From assembly GCF_010384365.1 (NCBI RefSeq), contig NZ_CP048397.1, positions 558,001-622,000 on the forward strand: DNA of 64,000 bases, written 5' to 3'. This stretch comes from Streptomyces sp. S4.7 (GTDB lineage: Bacteria > Actinomycetota > Actinomycetes > Streptomycetales > Streptomycetaceae). Shown here one piece after another: positions 33,560-41,689 of this stretch. The translations under genes were made by a program, and so were the position numbers. The notes below the pieces were generated by a model. That model was not told the DNA's origin. It saw nothing but the letters and a program-made list of their open reading frames with translations, and did no database searches. Numbering within the stretch: the stretch's first letter is position 1; the number at the start of each line of letters is the position of its first letter.

Positions 33560-34870
33560 TCAGGGCGCCGAGACCGTGAGGTCCGCGCGGCGTGGGGCGG
33601 CGTAGCTCCCCAGTTCGGCGCGGGTGAGCCCGGTCAGCCGGGTGACCTCGTCGCCGTCCAGGGCTCCGCAGTCCAGTCCGCGCAGCAGATAGCCGCTGAG
33701 CGCCTTCGCGGTGGCGGGCTCGTCCATCACGTCGCCGCCGGCCCTCGCCACGTACGCCGCGAGTCGCGCGGCGGCCGGCTCCAGACCCTCGCGGTAGAAG
33801 GCGTAGACGGCCGCGTAGCGCGTGGGCAGATGGCCGGGGTGCATGTCCCAGCCCTGGTAGTAGGCGCGTGCCAGGGCGCGGCGGGTGAGCCCGTAGTGGA
33901 GCCGCCAGGCCTCGTGGACCTGGCTGGTGGGGCCGACGGGCAGCACGTTGGTCGAGCCGTCGCAGACCCGTACGCCGGTGCCGGCGGCGGCGACCTGCAT
34001 GACGGCCTTGGCGTGGTCGGCGGCCGGGTGGTCGCTCGACTGGTAGGCGGCGCTGACGCCGACGCAGGCGCTGTAGTCGAAGGTGCCGTAGTGCAGTCCG
34101 GTGGCGCGGCCGTCCGCCGCGACGATCATGCGGGCCACGGTGGCGGTGCCGTCGGCGGCGAGGATGGACTGGCTGGTCTCGATCTGGATCTCGAAGCCGA
34201 TCCGGCCGTGCTTCAGCCCCCGCGCCTTCTCGAACTCCTCCGCCAGCCGCACCATCGCGGTGACCTGTTCGGGGTAGGTGACCTTGGGCAGCGTGAGGAC
34301 GAGCCCCTCGGGGAGCCCGCCGGCCTCCATCAGCCCGCTGAGGAAGATGTCGAGGGTGCGGATGGCCCGGTCCCGTACGGGGGCCTCCAGGCACTTCATC
34401 CGGATGCCCGTGTAGGGAGCGGCGGTGCCGTCGCCGTACGCCGCGTGGACGAGGCGCGCGGCGCGGGCGGCGGCGGTGTCCTCCTCCTCGTCGGAGCGCG
34501 GGCCGTAGCCGTCCTCGAAGTCGATCCGCAGGTCTTCGACGGGCTCGCGCTCCAGCTTGGCCCGCACCCGCTCGTACACCGGCGCCGCCAGTTCGTCGGA
34601 GATGCCGAGGGCGCGGGCCAGCGAGGCCGCGTCGGGGGCGTGTTCGTCGAGCGCGGCGAGGGCCCGGTCCCCCCAGGAGCGGACGGTGCCCGTGTCGAAG
34701 ACGTCGGCGGGGACGTAGACGGTGTGGACGGGCTGGCGGGTGCCGGGGTCTCCCGGGTAGCGGCGGGCGAGTTCGGCGTCGACCGGTGCGAGTGCGGCGC
34801 CGATGCTCGCCCCGACCGCGTCCGCGAGGCTCGTCGCCACCTTCTCCTGCTGGCCCTGACCCATTCCCAC
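33560..34870 (-). CDS. HpcH/HpaI aldolase/citrate-lyase-like protein (DUF6986)
   Basis: 436 residues. TIM-barrel features of the HpcH/HpaI family: DLRIDFEDGYGPRSDEEEDT, metal-side Glu in GFEIQIETSQSI, HYGTFDYSACVGVSAAYQ, and VLPVGP with a long C-terminal helix region. The DFEDGYG and IETSQS motifs are like malyl-CoA/citramalyl-CoA lyases, but overall length and N-terminus are those of the actinobacterial DUF6986 set. A role in purine or C2 catabolism is suggested only by the IclR-type site at 34891-34908 just upstream. GGAGGCG precedes ATG 34870. Confidence 0.82.
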   Translation of the reverse strand: MGMGQGQQEKVATSLADAVGASIGAALAPVDAELARRYPGDPGTRQPVHTVYVPADVFDTGTVRSWGDRALAALDEHAPDAASLARALGISDELAAPVYERVRAKLEREPVEDLRIDFEDGYGPRSDEEEDTAAARAARLVHAAYGDGTAAPYTGIRMKCLEAPVRDRAIRTLDIFLSGLMEAGGLPEGLVLTLPKVTYPEQVTAMVRLAEEFEKARGLKHGRIGFEIQIETSQSILAADGTATVARMIVAADGRATGLHYGTFDYSACVGVSAAYQSSDHPAADHAKAVMQVAAAGTGVRVCDGSTNVLPVGPTSQVHEAWRLHYGLTRRALARAYYQGWDMHPGHLPTRYAAVYAFYREGLEPAAARLAAYVARAGGDVMDEPATAKALSGYLLRGLDCGALDGDEVTRLTGLTRAELGSYAAPRRADLTVSAP

Positions 34871-34890
34871 GCCTCCGTCTGCCGCGCTCG

Positions 34891-34908
34891 ATTTCCGCTA
34901 TACGAAAT
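34891..34908. promoter_or_regulatory. IclR-type operator candidate
   Basis: ATTTCCGCTATACGAAAT: arms ATTTC/GAAAT around a TA centre, an A/T-rich palindrome standing out from GC-rich surroundings, 21-38 bp upstream of the DUF6986 start. It resembles TTCCG-type IclR family boxes. The regulator itself is not in this window. Confidence 0.5.
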
Positions 34909-34996
34909 GAATCATCCGCATGGTGAAGTTAATCGCCCGATCCGGGCTGCGTCAATGGTCGCCCGGAGCGGGCGGGGAAGCGAGTGCGCAGCACGC

Positions 34997-35032
34997 GGGG
35001 GCCGCGCGGTGACGATCCACCGCGCGGCCCCC
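34997..35032. terminator. Hairpin after etfBA
   Basis: GGGGGCCGCGCGGTG, 6-nt loop ACGATC, CACCGCGCGGCCCCC: a perfect 15-bp stem 13 bp past the end of etfA on the minus strand, so it likely ends the etfBA transcript. Confidence 0.8.
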
Positions 35033-35045
35033 GGGATGTGCCGGT

Positions 35046-36008
35046 TCAGCCCTTGCGCGCCTTGATGGCCTCGGTGAGCTGGGGGACGACCTGGAAGAGG
35101 TCGCCGACGACGCCGTAGTCGACGAGGTCGAAGATGGGCGCCTCGGCGTCCTTGTTGATCGCGACGATCGTCTTCGACGTCTGCATGCCCGCACGGTGCT
35201 GGATCGCGCCCGAGATGCCGGAGGCGATGTACAGCTGCGGGGAGACCGACTTGCCGGTCTGGCCGACCTGGTTGGAGTGCGGGTACCAGCCGGCGTCGAC
35301 GGCGGCGCGCGAGGCGCCCACGGCCGCGCCGAGGGAGTCGGCGAGCGCCTCGATGATCGCGAAGTTCTCGGCGCCGTTGACGCCGCGGCCGCCCGAGACG
35401 ACGATCGCGGCCTCGGTCAGCTCCGGGCGCCCCGTGGACTCGCGCGGGGTGCGGCCGACGACCTTGGTGCCGGTGGCCGCTTCGCCGAAGGTGACGGACA
35501 GCGTCTCGACGGTGCCCGCGGCCGCGGCCGGCTCGACGGGGGCCGCGTTGGGCTTCACCGTGATGACCGGGGTGCCCTTGGTGACACGGGAGTTGGTGGT
35601 GTACGCGGCGGCGAACACGGACTGTGTCGCCACCGGACCCCCGTCACCGGCCTGGAGATCGATCGCGTCGGTGATCAGGCCCGAGCCGATGCGCACGGCG
35701 AGGCGGGCGGCGATCTCCTTGCCCTCGGCGGAGGAGGGGACGAGCACGGCGGCCGGGGACACGCTCTCGTACGCGGCCTGGAGCGCGTCGACCTTCGGGA
35801 CGACGAGGTAGTCGGCGAACTCGGGGGCGTCGGCGGTCAGCACCTTCACCGCTCCGTGCTCCGCCAGCTTGGCGGCGGTGTCCGCGGCGCCCGCGCCGAG
35901 CGCGACGGCGACAGGGTCACCGAGACGACGGGCCAGCGTCAGCAGCTCCAGGGTGGGCTTGCGGACGGCACCGTCCACATGATCGACATAGACGAGGACT
36001 TCAGCCAT
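35046..36008 (-). CDS. etfA: Electron transfer flavoprotein subunit alpha
   Basis: 320 residues. N-terminal ETF domain (AEVLVYVDHVDGAVRKPTLE) and C-terminal FAD-binding domain with IVVSGGRGVNGAENFAIIEA, AVDAGWYPHSNQVGQTGKSV, YIASGISGAIQHRAGMQTS and VAINKDAEAPIFDLVDYG. With EtfB it shuttles electrons from acyl-CoA and other dehydrogenases to the membrane ETF:quinone oxidoreductase. ATG 36008. It follows etfB by 87 bp in the same direction. A strong hairpin ends the unit. Confidence 0.96.
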   Translation of the reverse strand: MAEVLVYVDHVDGAVRKPTLELLTLARRLGDPVAVALGAGAADTAAKLAEHGAVKVLTADAPEFADYLVVPKVDALQAAYESVSPAAVLVPSSAEGKEIAARLAVRIGSGLITDAIDLQAGDGGPVATQSVFAAAYTTNSRVTKGTPVITVKPNAAPVEPAAAAGTVETLSVTFGEAATGTKVVGRTPRESTGRPELTEAAIVVSGGRGVNGAENFAIIEALADSLGAAVGASRAAVDAGWYPHSNQVGQTGKSVSPQLYIASGISGAIQHRAGMQTSKTIVAINKDAEAPIFDLVDYGVVGDLFQVVPQLTEAIKARKG

Positions 36009-36095
36009 GGGTTCTGTTCTCCTGCGCATGCGTGTACGTGAGGGTTCCGGGACCTGCTGCGGCGGCACCGGGCGTGGCCCGGGTACCGCGTTTCG

Positions 36096-36887
36096 TCAGA
36101 TGAACTTCTGGCTCACGAGGAACTCGGCCAGCTCGTCGCCGCCCTTGCCCTCGTCGTTGACGATCGTGCCCGCCGTACGGGCAGGGCGCTCCGTGGCCGA
36201 GTCGACCGCCGTCCACGCGCCTTCGAGGCCGACGTCCCCGGCCTCGATGTCCAGGTCCTCCAGGTCCAGCGACTCCACCGGCTTCTTCTTCGCCGCCATG
36301 ATCCCCTTGAACGAGGGGTAGCGGGCCTCGCCCGACTGGTCCGTCACCGACACGACGGCCGGCAGGGACGCTTCGAGCCGGACCGTCGCCGCGTCGCCGT
36401 CGCGGCGGCCCTTGACCGTGCCGCCGTCGACCGACACCTCGGACAGCAGCGTTACCTGCGGTACGCCCAGGCGCTCCGAGAGCATCGCGGGCAGTACGCC
36501 CATCGTGCCGTCGGTGGAGGCCATTCCGCAGATCACCAGGTCGTAGCCGGTCTTCTCGATCGCCTTCGCGAGGACCAGCGAGGTGCCGAGGGCGTCCGTG
36601 CCGTGCAGATCGTCGTCCTCGACGTGGACCGCCTTGTCCGCGCCCATCGACAGCGCCTTGCGCAGCGCGTCCTTGGCGTCCTCGGGGCCCACCGTCAGGA
36701 CGGTGACCTCCGCGTCGTCACCGGTGTGGTCCCCGGCGATCTGGAGCGCCTGCTCGACCGCGTACTCGTCCAGCTCGGACAGCAGACCGTCCACATCGTC
36801 ACGGTCCAGCGTCAGGTCATCGGCGAAATGCCGGTCGCCCGTGGCGTCGGGCACGTACTTCACACAGACAACGATCCTCAAGCTCAC
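36096..36887 (-). CDS. etfB: Electron transfer flavoprotein subunit beta
   Basis: 263 residues. Starts MSLRIVVCVKYVPDATGDRH; ETF beta signature LVICGMASTDGTMGVLPAML, and C-terminal YPSFKGIMAAKKKPVESLDL, the segment that contacts partner dehydrogenases and the alpha subunit. GTG 36887 with AGGAGAG 5 nt away. First gene of the etfBA unit. The ~150 bp upstream contain A/T-rich sequence near 36990-37010 where the promoter should lie. Confidence 0.96.
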   Translation of the reverse strand: MSLRIVVCVKYVPDATGDRHFADDLTLDRDDVDGLLSELDEYAVEQALQIAGDHTGDDAEVTVLTVGPEDAKDALRKALSMGADKAVHVEDDDLHGTDALGTSLVLAKAIEKTGYDLVICGMASTDGTMGVLPAMLSERLGVPQVTLLSEVSVDGGTVKGRRDGDAATVRLEASLPAVVSVTDQSGEARYPSFKGIMAAKKKPVESLDLEDLDIEAGDVGLEGAWTAVDSATERPARTAGTIVNDEGKGGDELAEFLVSQKFI

Positions 36888-37085
36888 GCCGGCTCTCCTA
36901 CTGCATCGTCATTTCTGGGCTGCCTTGTTGCTCGCAGCATAGGCGCCTGATGGGAGGTTTTCCGGTCAGGTCGACCGGCGCACCGACCATAATATTACTC
37001 GCCAGTACATCCATCTGATGCCCGCTGTGCAAACGCTTTGAACTGTGACCTTCCCAACGCCCGCCGGACCGCCGGCCGGGAACTC

Positions 37086-37526
37086 TCAGTCGCCGGGCGT
37101 CGTGTCCGGCACGGCCACGCCCAGCGCGGCGATCACATCGGCCCTGCGCGGCGCCCCCGCGGCCCGGCGGACGATCCGGCCTGCCGCGTCGAGGACGAGC
37201 ACGGTCGGTGTCCTGAGGATGCCCAACTCACGTACCAGCTCCAGCCGGCCCTCGGCGTCGAGCTCCACATGGGCGACGCCGTCGACCATGCCGGTCACCT
37301 CGGCGAGCGTGCGCCTGGTCGCTCGGCAGGGCTGGCAGAACGCGCTGGAGAACTGGACGAGCGTGGCGCGCTCCCCCAACTCCGCGCCCAACTCGGCGGC
37401 GCCGAGCCGCCTTTCGCCGTCACGCCCGCGCACTTTGAGCCTCCCGTTCGTACGGCGGTGCAGCATGCCGAACAGGCTCGCCGCCGCGAGCACCGCCCCG
37501 CACACCATCAGTCCCGTCGTCGTCAT
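37086..37526 (-). CDS. Thioredoxin-like membrane-anchored protein
   Basis: About 146 residues. One N-terminal TM helix (LMVCGAVLAAASLFGMLHRR), then a thioredoxin fold with VQFSSAFCQPCRATRRTLAE: the CxxC redox pair is CQPC. TPTVLVLDAAGRIVRRAAG includes the cis-Pro. Probably faces outside the membrane and reduces or oxidises thiols there. Start ATG 37526 is chosen; GTG 37544 is possible. Divergent from the DUF4395 gene 74 bp away, a pairing that suggests a joint redox role. Confidence 0.83.
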   Translation of the reverse strand: MTTTGLMVCGAVLAAASLFGMLHRRTNGRLKVRGRDGERRLGAAELGAELGERATLVQFSSAFCQPCRATRRTLAEVTGMVDGVAHVELDAEGRLELVRELGILRTPTVLVLDAAGRIVRRAAGAPRRADVIAALGVAVPDTTPGD

Positions 37527-37600
37527 CCCAGGTGAAGCGTTCACACGACCGCAAAATATTCCGCGGTCCCGGCCGGGCGGCCCCGAGTGATGCCGGTGTC

Positions 37601-38017
37601 ATGAACATTGATGTCAGGGGCCCTCGCTTCGGCGCGGCCCTCACCACCCTCGTCCTGGCCGTGGTTCCCGTCACCGGGAGCGGTGCGCTTCTCGGCTGGC
37701 AGGCCCTGTGCTACGCGGTGGGCGCGCTGGCCGGTGTGGGGCGCTCGCCGTACGGATGGCTGTTCCGCACCGCCGTACGGCCGAGGCTCGGACCGCCCAC
37801 GGAGTTCGAGTCCCCGCAGCCGCCGCGCTTCGCGCAGGCCGTCGGACTCGTCTTCGCCGTGGCCGGGTTGGTGGGCCATCTCCGGGGTCCGCCCTGGCTG
37901 GCCCTGGCCGCCACGGCCTGCGCGTTGGCCGCCGCCTTCCTCAACGCCGCCTTCGCCTACTGCCTCGGCTGCGAGATGTACCTGCCGCTGCGCCGTACGG
38001 CCCGCGCCCCGCGTTGA
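37601..38017 (+). CDS. DUF4395 membrane protein
   Basis: 138 residues with about four TM helices (AALTTLVLAVVPVTGSGALL, FAQAVGLVFAVAGLVGHL, ACALAAAFLNAAFAYCLGCE). The motif FAYCLGCEMY carries two cysteines near the membrane surface, typical of DUF4395, which is often encoded beside or fused to thioredoxin-like proteins. This supports electron transfer from the cytoplasm through the Cys pair to the neighbouring thioredoxin; inference only. ATG 37601. Confidence 0.83.
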   Translation: MNIDVRGPRFGAALTTLVLAVVPVTGSGALLGWQALCYAVGALAGVGRSPYGWLFRTAVRPRLGPPTEFESPQPPRFAQAVGLVFAVAGLVGHLRGPPWLALAATACALAAAFLNAAFAYCLGCEMYLPLRRTARAPR

Positions 38018-38193
38018 GCTGCGGCTGACGCCCCGATCACCCGGGAATGACGTGATGAGAATCTCGCTCCGCGCCGTCGGCAGGACTGGCCACAGGCCCT
38101 CGTTTGGGGCACGATCTGCCCAATGCCGAAAACCTACGGCTGCGTAACTTCCGTCGGGAGAACCCTCCCCGGGAACAGAAGGGTCTCCTCCAG

Positions 38194-38916
38194 ATGGCAG
38201 AGCTCGTCTACCGGCCGGTCGTCGGCGCCGCCCGCACGATGTTCAGGGCGCTGGACCTCAAGATCGAGACTCAGGGCTCCGAGAACATCCCGCGTACCGG
38301 CGGTGCCGTGCTCGTCAGCAACCACATCAGCTATCTGGACTTCATCTTCACCGGACTCACCGCGCTCCCCCAGAAGCGCCTCGTGCGCTTCATGGCGAAG
38401 GACTCCGTCTTCCGCCACAAGGTCTCGGGGCCGCTGATGCGTGGCATGAAACACATCCCGGTGGACCGGAAACAGGGCGAGAGCGCCTACGCGCACGCGC
38501 TCGACTCGCTGCGCTCCGGCGAGATCGTCGGTGTGTTCCCCGAGGCGACCATCTCCCAGTCGTTCACGCTCAAGTCCTTCAAGTCGGGCGCCGCGCGCCT
38601 GGCGCAGGAGGCCGGTGTGCCGCTGATCCCGATGGCGCTGTGGGGCACCCAGCGGATCTGGACCAAGGGACGCCCGCGCAACTTCCGGCGCAGCCACATC
38701 CCCGTGACGATGCGGGTCGGCGAGCCGCTGGACGCCCCCACCGACCAGTACGCGGGGGCGATCACCCGGCGGCTGCGCGAGCGGGTGCAGGAGCTGCTCG
38801 AAGCCGCCCAGCGCGCCTATCCGGTACGGCCCAGGGACGCGAGCGACACCTGGTGGGTACCGGCGCACCTCGGCGGTACGGCTCCGACACCCGCCGAGGT
38901 CCGCGAGGCCAAGTGA
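38194..38916 (+). CDS. 1-acyl-sn-glycerol-3-phosphate acyltransferase (PlsC-like)
   Basis: 240 residues. Acyltransferase block I VLVSNHISYLDFIFTGL (NHxxxxD), block II RFMAKDSVFRH, block III GVFPEATISQS, block IV PLIPMALWGTQRIW. These are the LPLAT motifs for transfer of a fatty acyl chain onto lysophosphatidic acid; substrate specificity could also be another lyso-lipid. No TM helix stands out, so peripheral. ATG 38194 is favoured by homology; an in-frame ATG at 38104 adds a charged tail. Confidence 0.9.
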   Translation: MAELVYRPVVGAARTMFRALDLKIETQGSENIPRTGGAVLVSNHISYLDFIFTGLTALPQKRLVRFMAKDSVFRHKVSGPLMRGMKHIPVDRKQGESAYAHALDSLRSGEIVGVFPEATISQSFTLKSFKSGAARLAQEAGVPLIPMALWGTQRIWTKGRPRNFRRSHIPVTMRVGEPLDAPTDQYAGAITRRLRERVQELLEAAQRAYPVRPRDASDTWWVPAHLGGTAPTPAEVREAK

Positions 38917-38927
38917 CCGAGCCCGTG

Positions 38928-38967
38928 CGGCGACCGCACCGAAACGTCACTGCTGGGGCGGTCGCCG
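38928..38967. terminator. Hairpin between convergent genes
   Basis: CGGCGACCGC and GCGGTCGCCG pair as a perfect 10-bp stem around a 20-nt loop. It occupies most of the 60-bp gap between the PlsC-like gene and the B3/B4 gene that converge here. Confidence 0.6.
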
Positions 38968-38976
38968 GGTGGGGCG

Positions 38977-39669
38977 TCAGCCCGCGGGGTGGACGGTGAT
39001 CCGGGCCCCGGGGCTCAACTTCTCCAGCGACTCGGCGAGTTCGGTGCCCGCGGCGTCGAGTTCCGCGCGGGTCATGGGGGCCAGGCTCTCCAGCAGGAAG
39101 ACCGCGTTCACCGACTCCTCGGTGAGCCGGGTACGCACACCCTGGCGCCAGTTCCAGCGCCGGCAGGTGACGCCCTCGTCGTCGCGCCACACCACCTCGC
39201 CCGCGTCCGGGTGTTCGACGGCGGGCTCGCCGCCCGCGGCGGTGTGGAACGGTTCGTCGCCGGTGGCCCGTACGAGCCGCATCGCGCCCACGACGCTGTC
39301 GATGTCCTCACCACCGACGGGGATCAGATGGGCCACGCTGATGGCGTTGTAGAGGTCGACGAGGAGATTGATCCGGGGCAGACCGCCGTCGGCGAGCGCC
39401 CGCTTGGCCAGCGCCTCGGCGGAGTTGCGGGTACGGGACGGCTTGCTGCCGAAGGCCGTGTACGCCGCGCGCCAGGCGACCATGTGCGGGTCCTCGTGCG
39501 GGGCGCGCCCGTCGAGGCGCTCGGCGAGCCGGCGCGCGGCGTCGTCCAGCAGCGCCGAACTCGCCTCGTTGCTGGGGCCGTTCACCAGGCCGTGGGCCTC
39601 GACGGCGAGCGGGGTGAAGCCGGGGACGAGGGTGTGCACCTCGTCCGACACGGTGAGAGTCAGGGTCAT
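38977..39669 (-). CDS. B3/B4 tRNA-binding domain-containing protein
   Basis: 230 residues. Resembles the B3/B4 domain of phenylalanyl-tRNA synthetase beta subunits as a stand-alone protein: AWRAAYTAFGSKPSRTRNSA, then LPRINLLVDLYNAISVAHLI and VGGEDIDSV, followed by VWRDDEGVTCRRWNWRQGVR and a C-terminal ITVHPAG. Free-standing B3/B4 proteins may edit mischarged tRNA or serve another role; unproven. ATG 39669; no clear ribosome binding site. Confidence 0.83.
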   Translation of the reverse strand: MTLTLTVSDEVHTLVPGFTPLAVEAHGLVNGPSNEASSALLDDAARRLAERLDGRAPHEDPHMVAWRAAYTAFGSKPSRTRNSAEALAKRALADGGLPRINLLVDLYNAISVAHLIPVGGEDIDSVVGAMRLVRATGDEPFHTAAGGEPAVEHPDAGEVVWRDDEGVTCRRWNWRQGVRTRLTEESVNAVFLLESLAPMTRAELDAAGTELAESLEKLSPGARITVHPAG

Positions 39670-39766
39670 CGTCAGCCTTGCCTCGGGACATACGGAAGCG
39701 GTGCACCACGGCACACCATGAGGTCCACTGTAATGCACCGCCCAGCCCGAGGTCCCCGGTCCGCGG

Positions 39767-40837
39767 TTACCTGGCCATCTCTTCCTTGAGGGCCTGGACG
39801 AAGGCGTCGACGTCGTCCTCGGTGGTGTCGAAGGCGCACATCCAGCGCACGTCGCCGGCCGCCTCGTCCCAGAAGTAGAAACGGAATCGGCTCTGCAGGC
39901 GTACGCCCACGTCGTGGGGCAGCCGGGCGAAGACGGCGTTGGCCTGGACGGGGTGCAGGATCTCCACCCCGTCGACCGTGCGCACCCCGTCGGCGAGCCG
40001 CTGCGCCATGGCGTTGCTGTGCCGGGCGTTGCGCAGCCACAGATCGCCCGCCAGCAGCGCCTCCAACTGCACGGAGACGAACCGCATCTTGGAGCTGAGC
40101 TGCATCGACAGCTTGCGCAGCCGCTTCATCGCGCGCACCGCGTCCGGGTCGATGACGACGACGGCCTCGCCGAAGATCGCGCCGTTCTTCGTGCCGCCGT
40201 AACTCAGCACGTCCACACCGACGGTGTTGGTGAAGGTGCGCATCGGTACGTCGAGGAAGGCGGCGGCGTTGGATATCCGCGCCCCGTCGAGGTGGACCTT
40301 CATGCCCCGCCCGTGGGCGTGCTCGCACAGCGCGCGGATCTCGTCCGGCGTGTAGACGGTGCCCAGTTCGGTGTTCTGGGTGATCGACACGACCTGCGGC
40401 ATGGCGCGGTGCTCGTCGTCGAAGCCCCACGCCTGCCGGTCGACCAGCTCCGGGGTGAGTTTGCCGTCCGGGGTGGGCACGGTCAGCAGTTTGAGCCCGC
40501 CGACCCGCTCGGGCGCACCGCCCTCGTCCACGTTGATGTGCGCGGACTCGGCGCAGATGACCGCACCCCAGCGGTCGGTCATGGCCTGGAGCGCCACGAC
40601 GTTCGCCCCGGTGCCGTTGAAGACGGGGAACGCCTTGGCGGTGGGGCCGAAGTGGCCGTGCATGACGCGCTGGAGATGGTCGGTGTACTCGTCCTCGCCG
40701 TACGCGATCTGGTGGCCGCCGTTGGCGACGGCGAGCGCGGCCAGCACCTCGGGGTGGGCGCCGGCGTAGTTGTCGCTGGCGAAGCCGCGCGTTGCGGGGT
40801 CGTGGTGCGCACGCGCGGCCGTCGTACGGGCCCTCAT
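39767..40837 (-). CDS. Low-specificity threonine aldolase-like PLP enzyme
   Basis: 356 residues. FASDNYAGAHPEVLAALAVA start, HINVDEGGAPERVGG, cofactor-binding VHLDGARISNAAAFL, and the Schiff-base Lys217 in LSYGGTKNGAIF. These match the GntG/L-threonine aldolase family, cleaving beta-hydroxy amino acids to glycine and an aldehyde. The ATG at 40837 overlaps the stop of the SDR gene (ATGA), so the three genes from 43087 to 39767 form one translationally linked operon. Confidence 0.9.
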   Translation of the reverse strand: MRARTTAARAHHDPATRGFASDNYAGAHPEVLAALAVANGGHQIAYGEDEYTDHLQRVMHGHFGPTAKAFPVFNGTGANVVALQAMTDRWGAVICAESAHINVDEGGAPERVGGLKLLTVPTPDGKLTPELVDRQAWGFDDEHRAMPQVVSITQNTELGTVYTPDEIRALCEHAHGRGMKVHLDGARISNAAAFLDVPMRTFTNTVGVDVLSYGGTKNGAIFGEAVVVIDPDAVRAMKRLRKLSMQLSSKMRFVSVQLEALLAGDLWLRNARHSNAMAQRLADGVRTVDGVEILHPVQANAVFARLPHDVGVRLQSRFRFYFWDEAAGDVRWMCAFDTTEDDVDAFVQALKEEMAR

Positions 40838-41622
40838 GACTCGGGGGTCAGCCACAGGCGGTTTCCGTTCACTTCACCGGCGGGCCGGTCCCAGACCCCG
40901 GCGATGGCGTCGGCCAGCTCTCCGGCGTCCGTGAAGCCCGCGAACTTCGCATTGGGGCGCTCGGCGCGCATCGCGTCGTGCACCAGTGCCTTGATGACCA
41001 GGATCGCAGCCGCCGCGCGCGGTCCTTCGTCGCCCCCGGCCTTGCGGAAGTCGTCCCCCAGCGCCAGCGTCCACGCCTCGGCGGCCGCCTTGGCCGCCGC
41101 GTAGGCGGCGTTGCCCGCCGTGGGTTTGCTCGCGCCGGCGGCGCTGACCAGTACGTAGCGACCGCGGTCGCTGCGCAGCAGCCCGTCGTGGAAGGCGAGC
41201 GAGGTGTGCTGGACGGTGCGGATCAGCAGCTTCTCCAGCAGGTCCCAGTCGGCGAGGTCGGTGTCGGCGAAGGTCTTGCCGCCGCGCCAGCCGCCGACGA
41301 GGTGGACCAGCCCATCGACCCCGCCCCGGCCCCTTCCGTGGTCCTGCTCGGTCCTGGCCGCCCACGCGCGGGTGGCAGCCGGATCGAGGAGGTCGACGGT
41401 CTCGCCGGTGACGGTGGCGCCGCTGTGCGCGCGGCGGGCGGCGTCGACGGCCTCCGCGAGGCTCTCCGCGTCCGCGTCGGCGCCGACGACGGTCGCGCCC
41501 GCTCCGGCCAGGCGCACCAGGGTGGCGCGCCCGGCGGGTCCGCCCGCTCCGGCGACCGCCACGACGGCGCCGTCCAGCGCGCCCGTCCCGTTGCTTGCGC
41601 TCATGGTCGTCGTCTCCGTCAT
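40834..41622 (-). CDS. SDR family NAD(P)-dependent oxidoreductase
   Basis: About 262 residues. Rossmann start VVAVAGAGGPAGRATLVRLA in place of the classic TGxxxGxG, LVHLVGGWRGGKTF after the fourth strand, catalytic Ser in YVLVSAAGAS, and YAAAKAAAEAW (YxxxK). So it should be a short-chain dehydrogenase though the cofactor loop is altered. Start ATG 41622 has GGGGGA nearby; ATG 41604 is an alternative with GGAG. Coupled to the downstream threonine aldolase; 67 bp after DUF6421. Confidence 0.85.
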   Translation of the reverse strand: MTETTTMSASNGTGALDGAVVAVAGAGGPAGRATLVRLAGAGATVVGADADAESLAEAVDAARRAHSGATVTGETVDLLDPAATRAWAARTEQDHGRGRGGVDGLVHLVGGWRGGKTFADTDLADWDLLEKLLIRTVQHTSLAFHDGLLRSDRGRYVLVSAAGASKPTAGNAAYAAAKAAAEAWTLALGDDFRKAGGDEGPRAAAAILVIKALVHDAMRAERPNAKFAGFTDAGELADAIAGVWDRPAGEVNGNRLWLTPES

Positions 41623-41689
41623 CCCGGTGTCCCCCGTGTCGGCGTTGTCGTGGTCGGCCGCGCTGTCGCGGCCCGGTCGGTTGGCGGCC

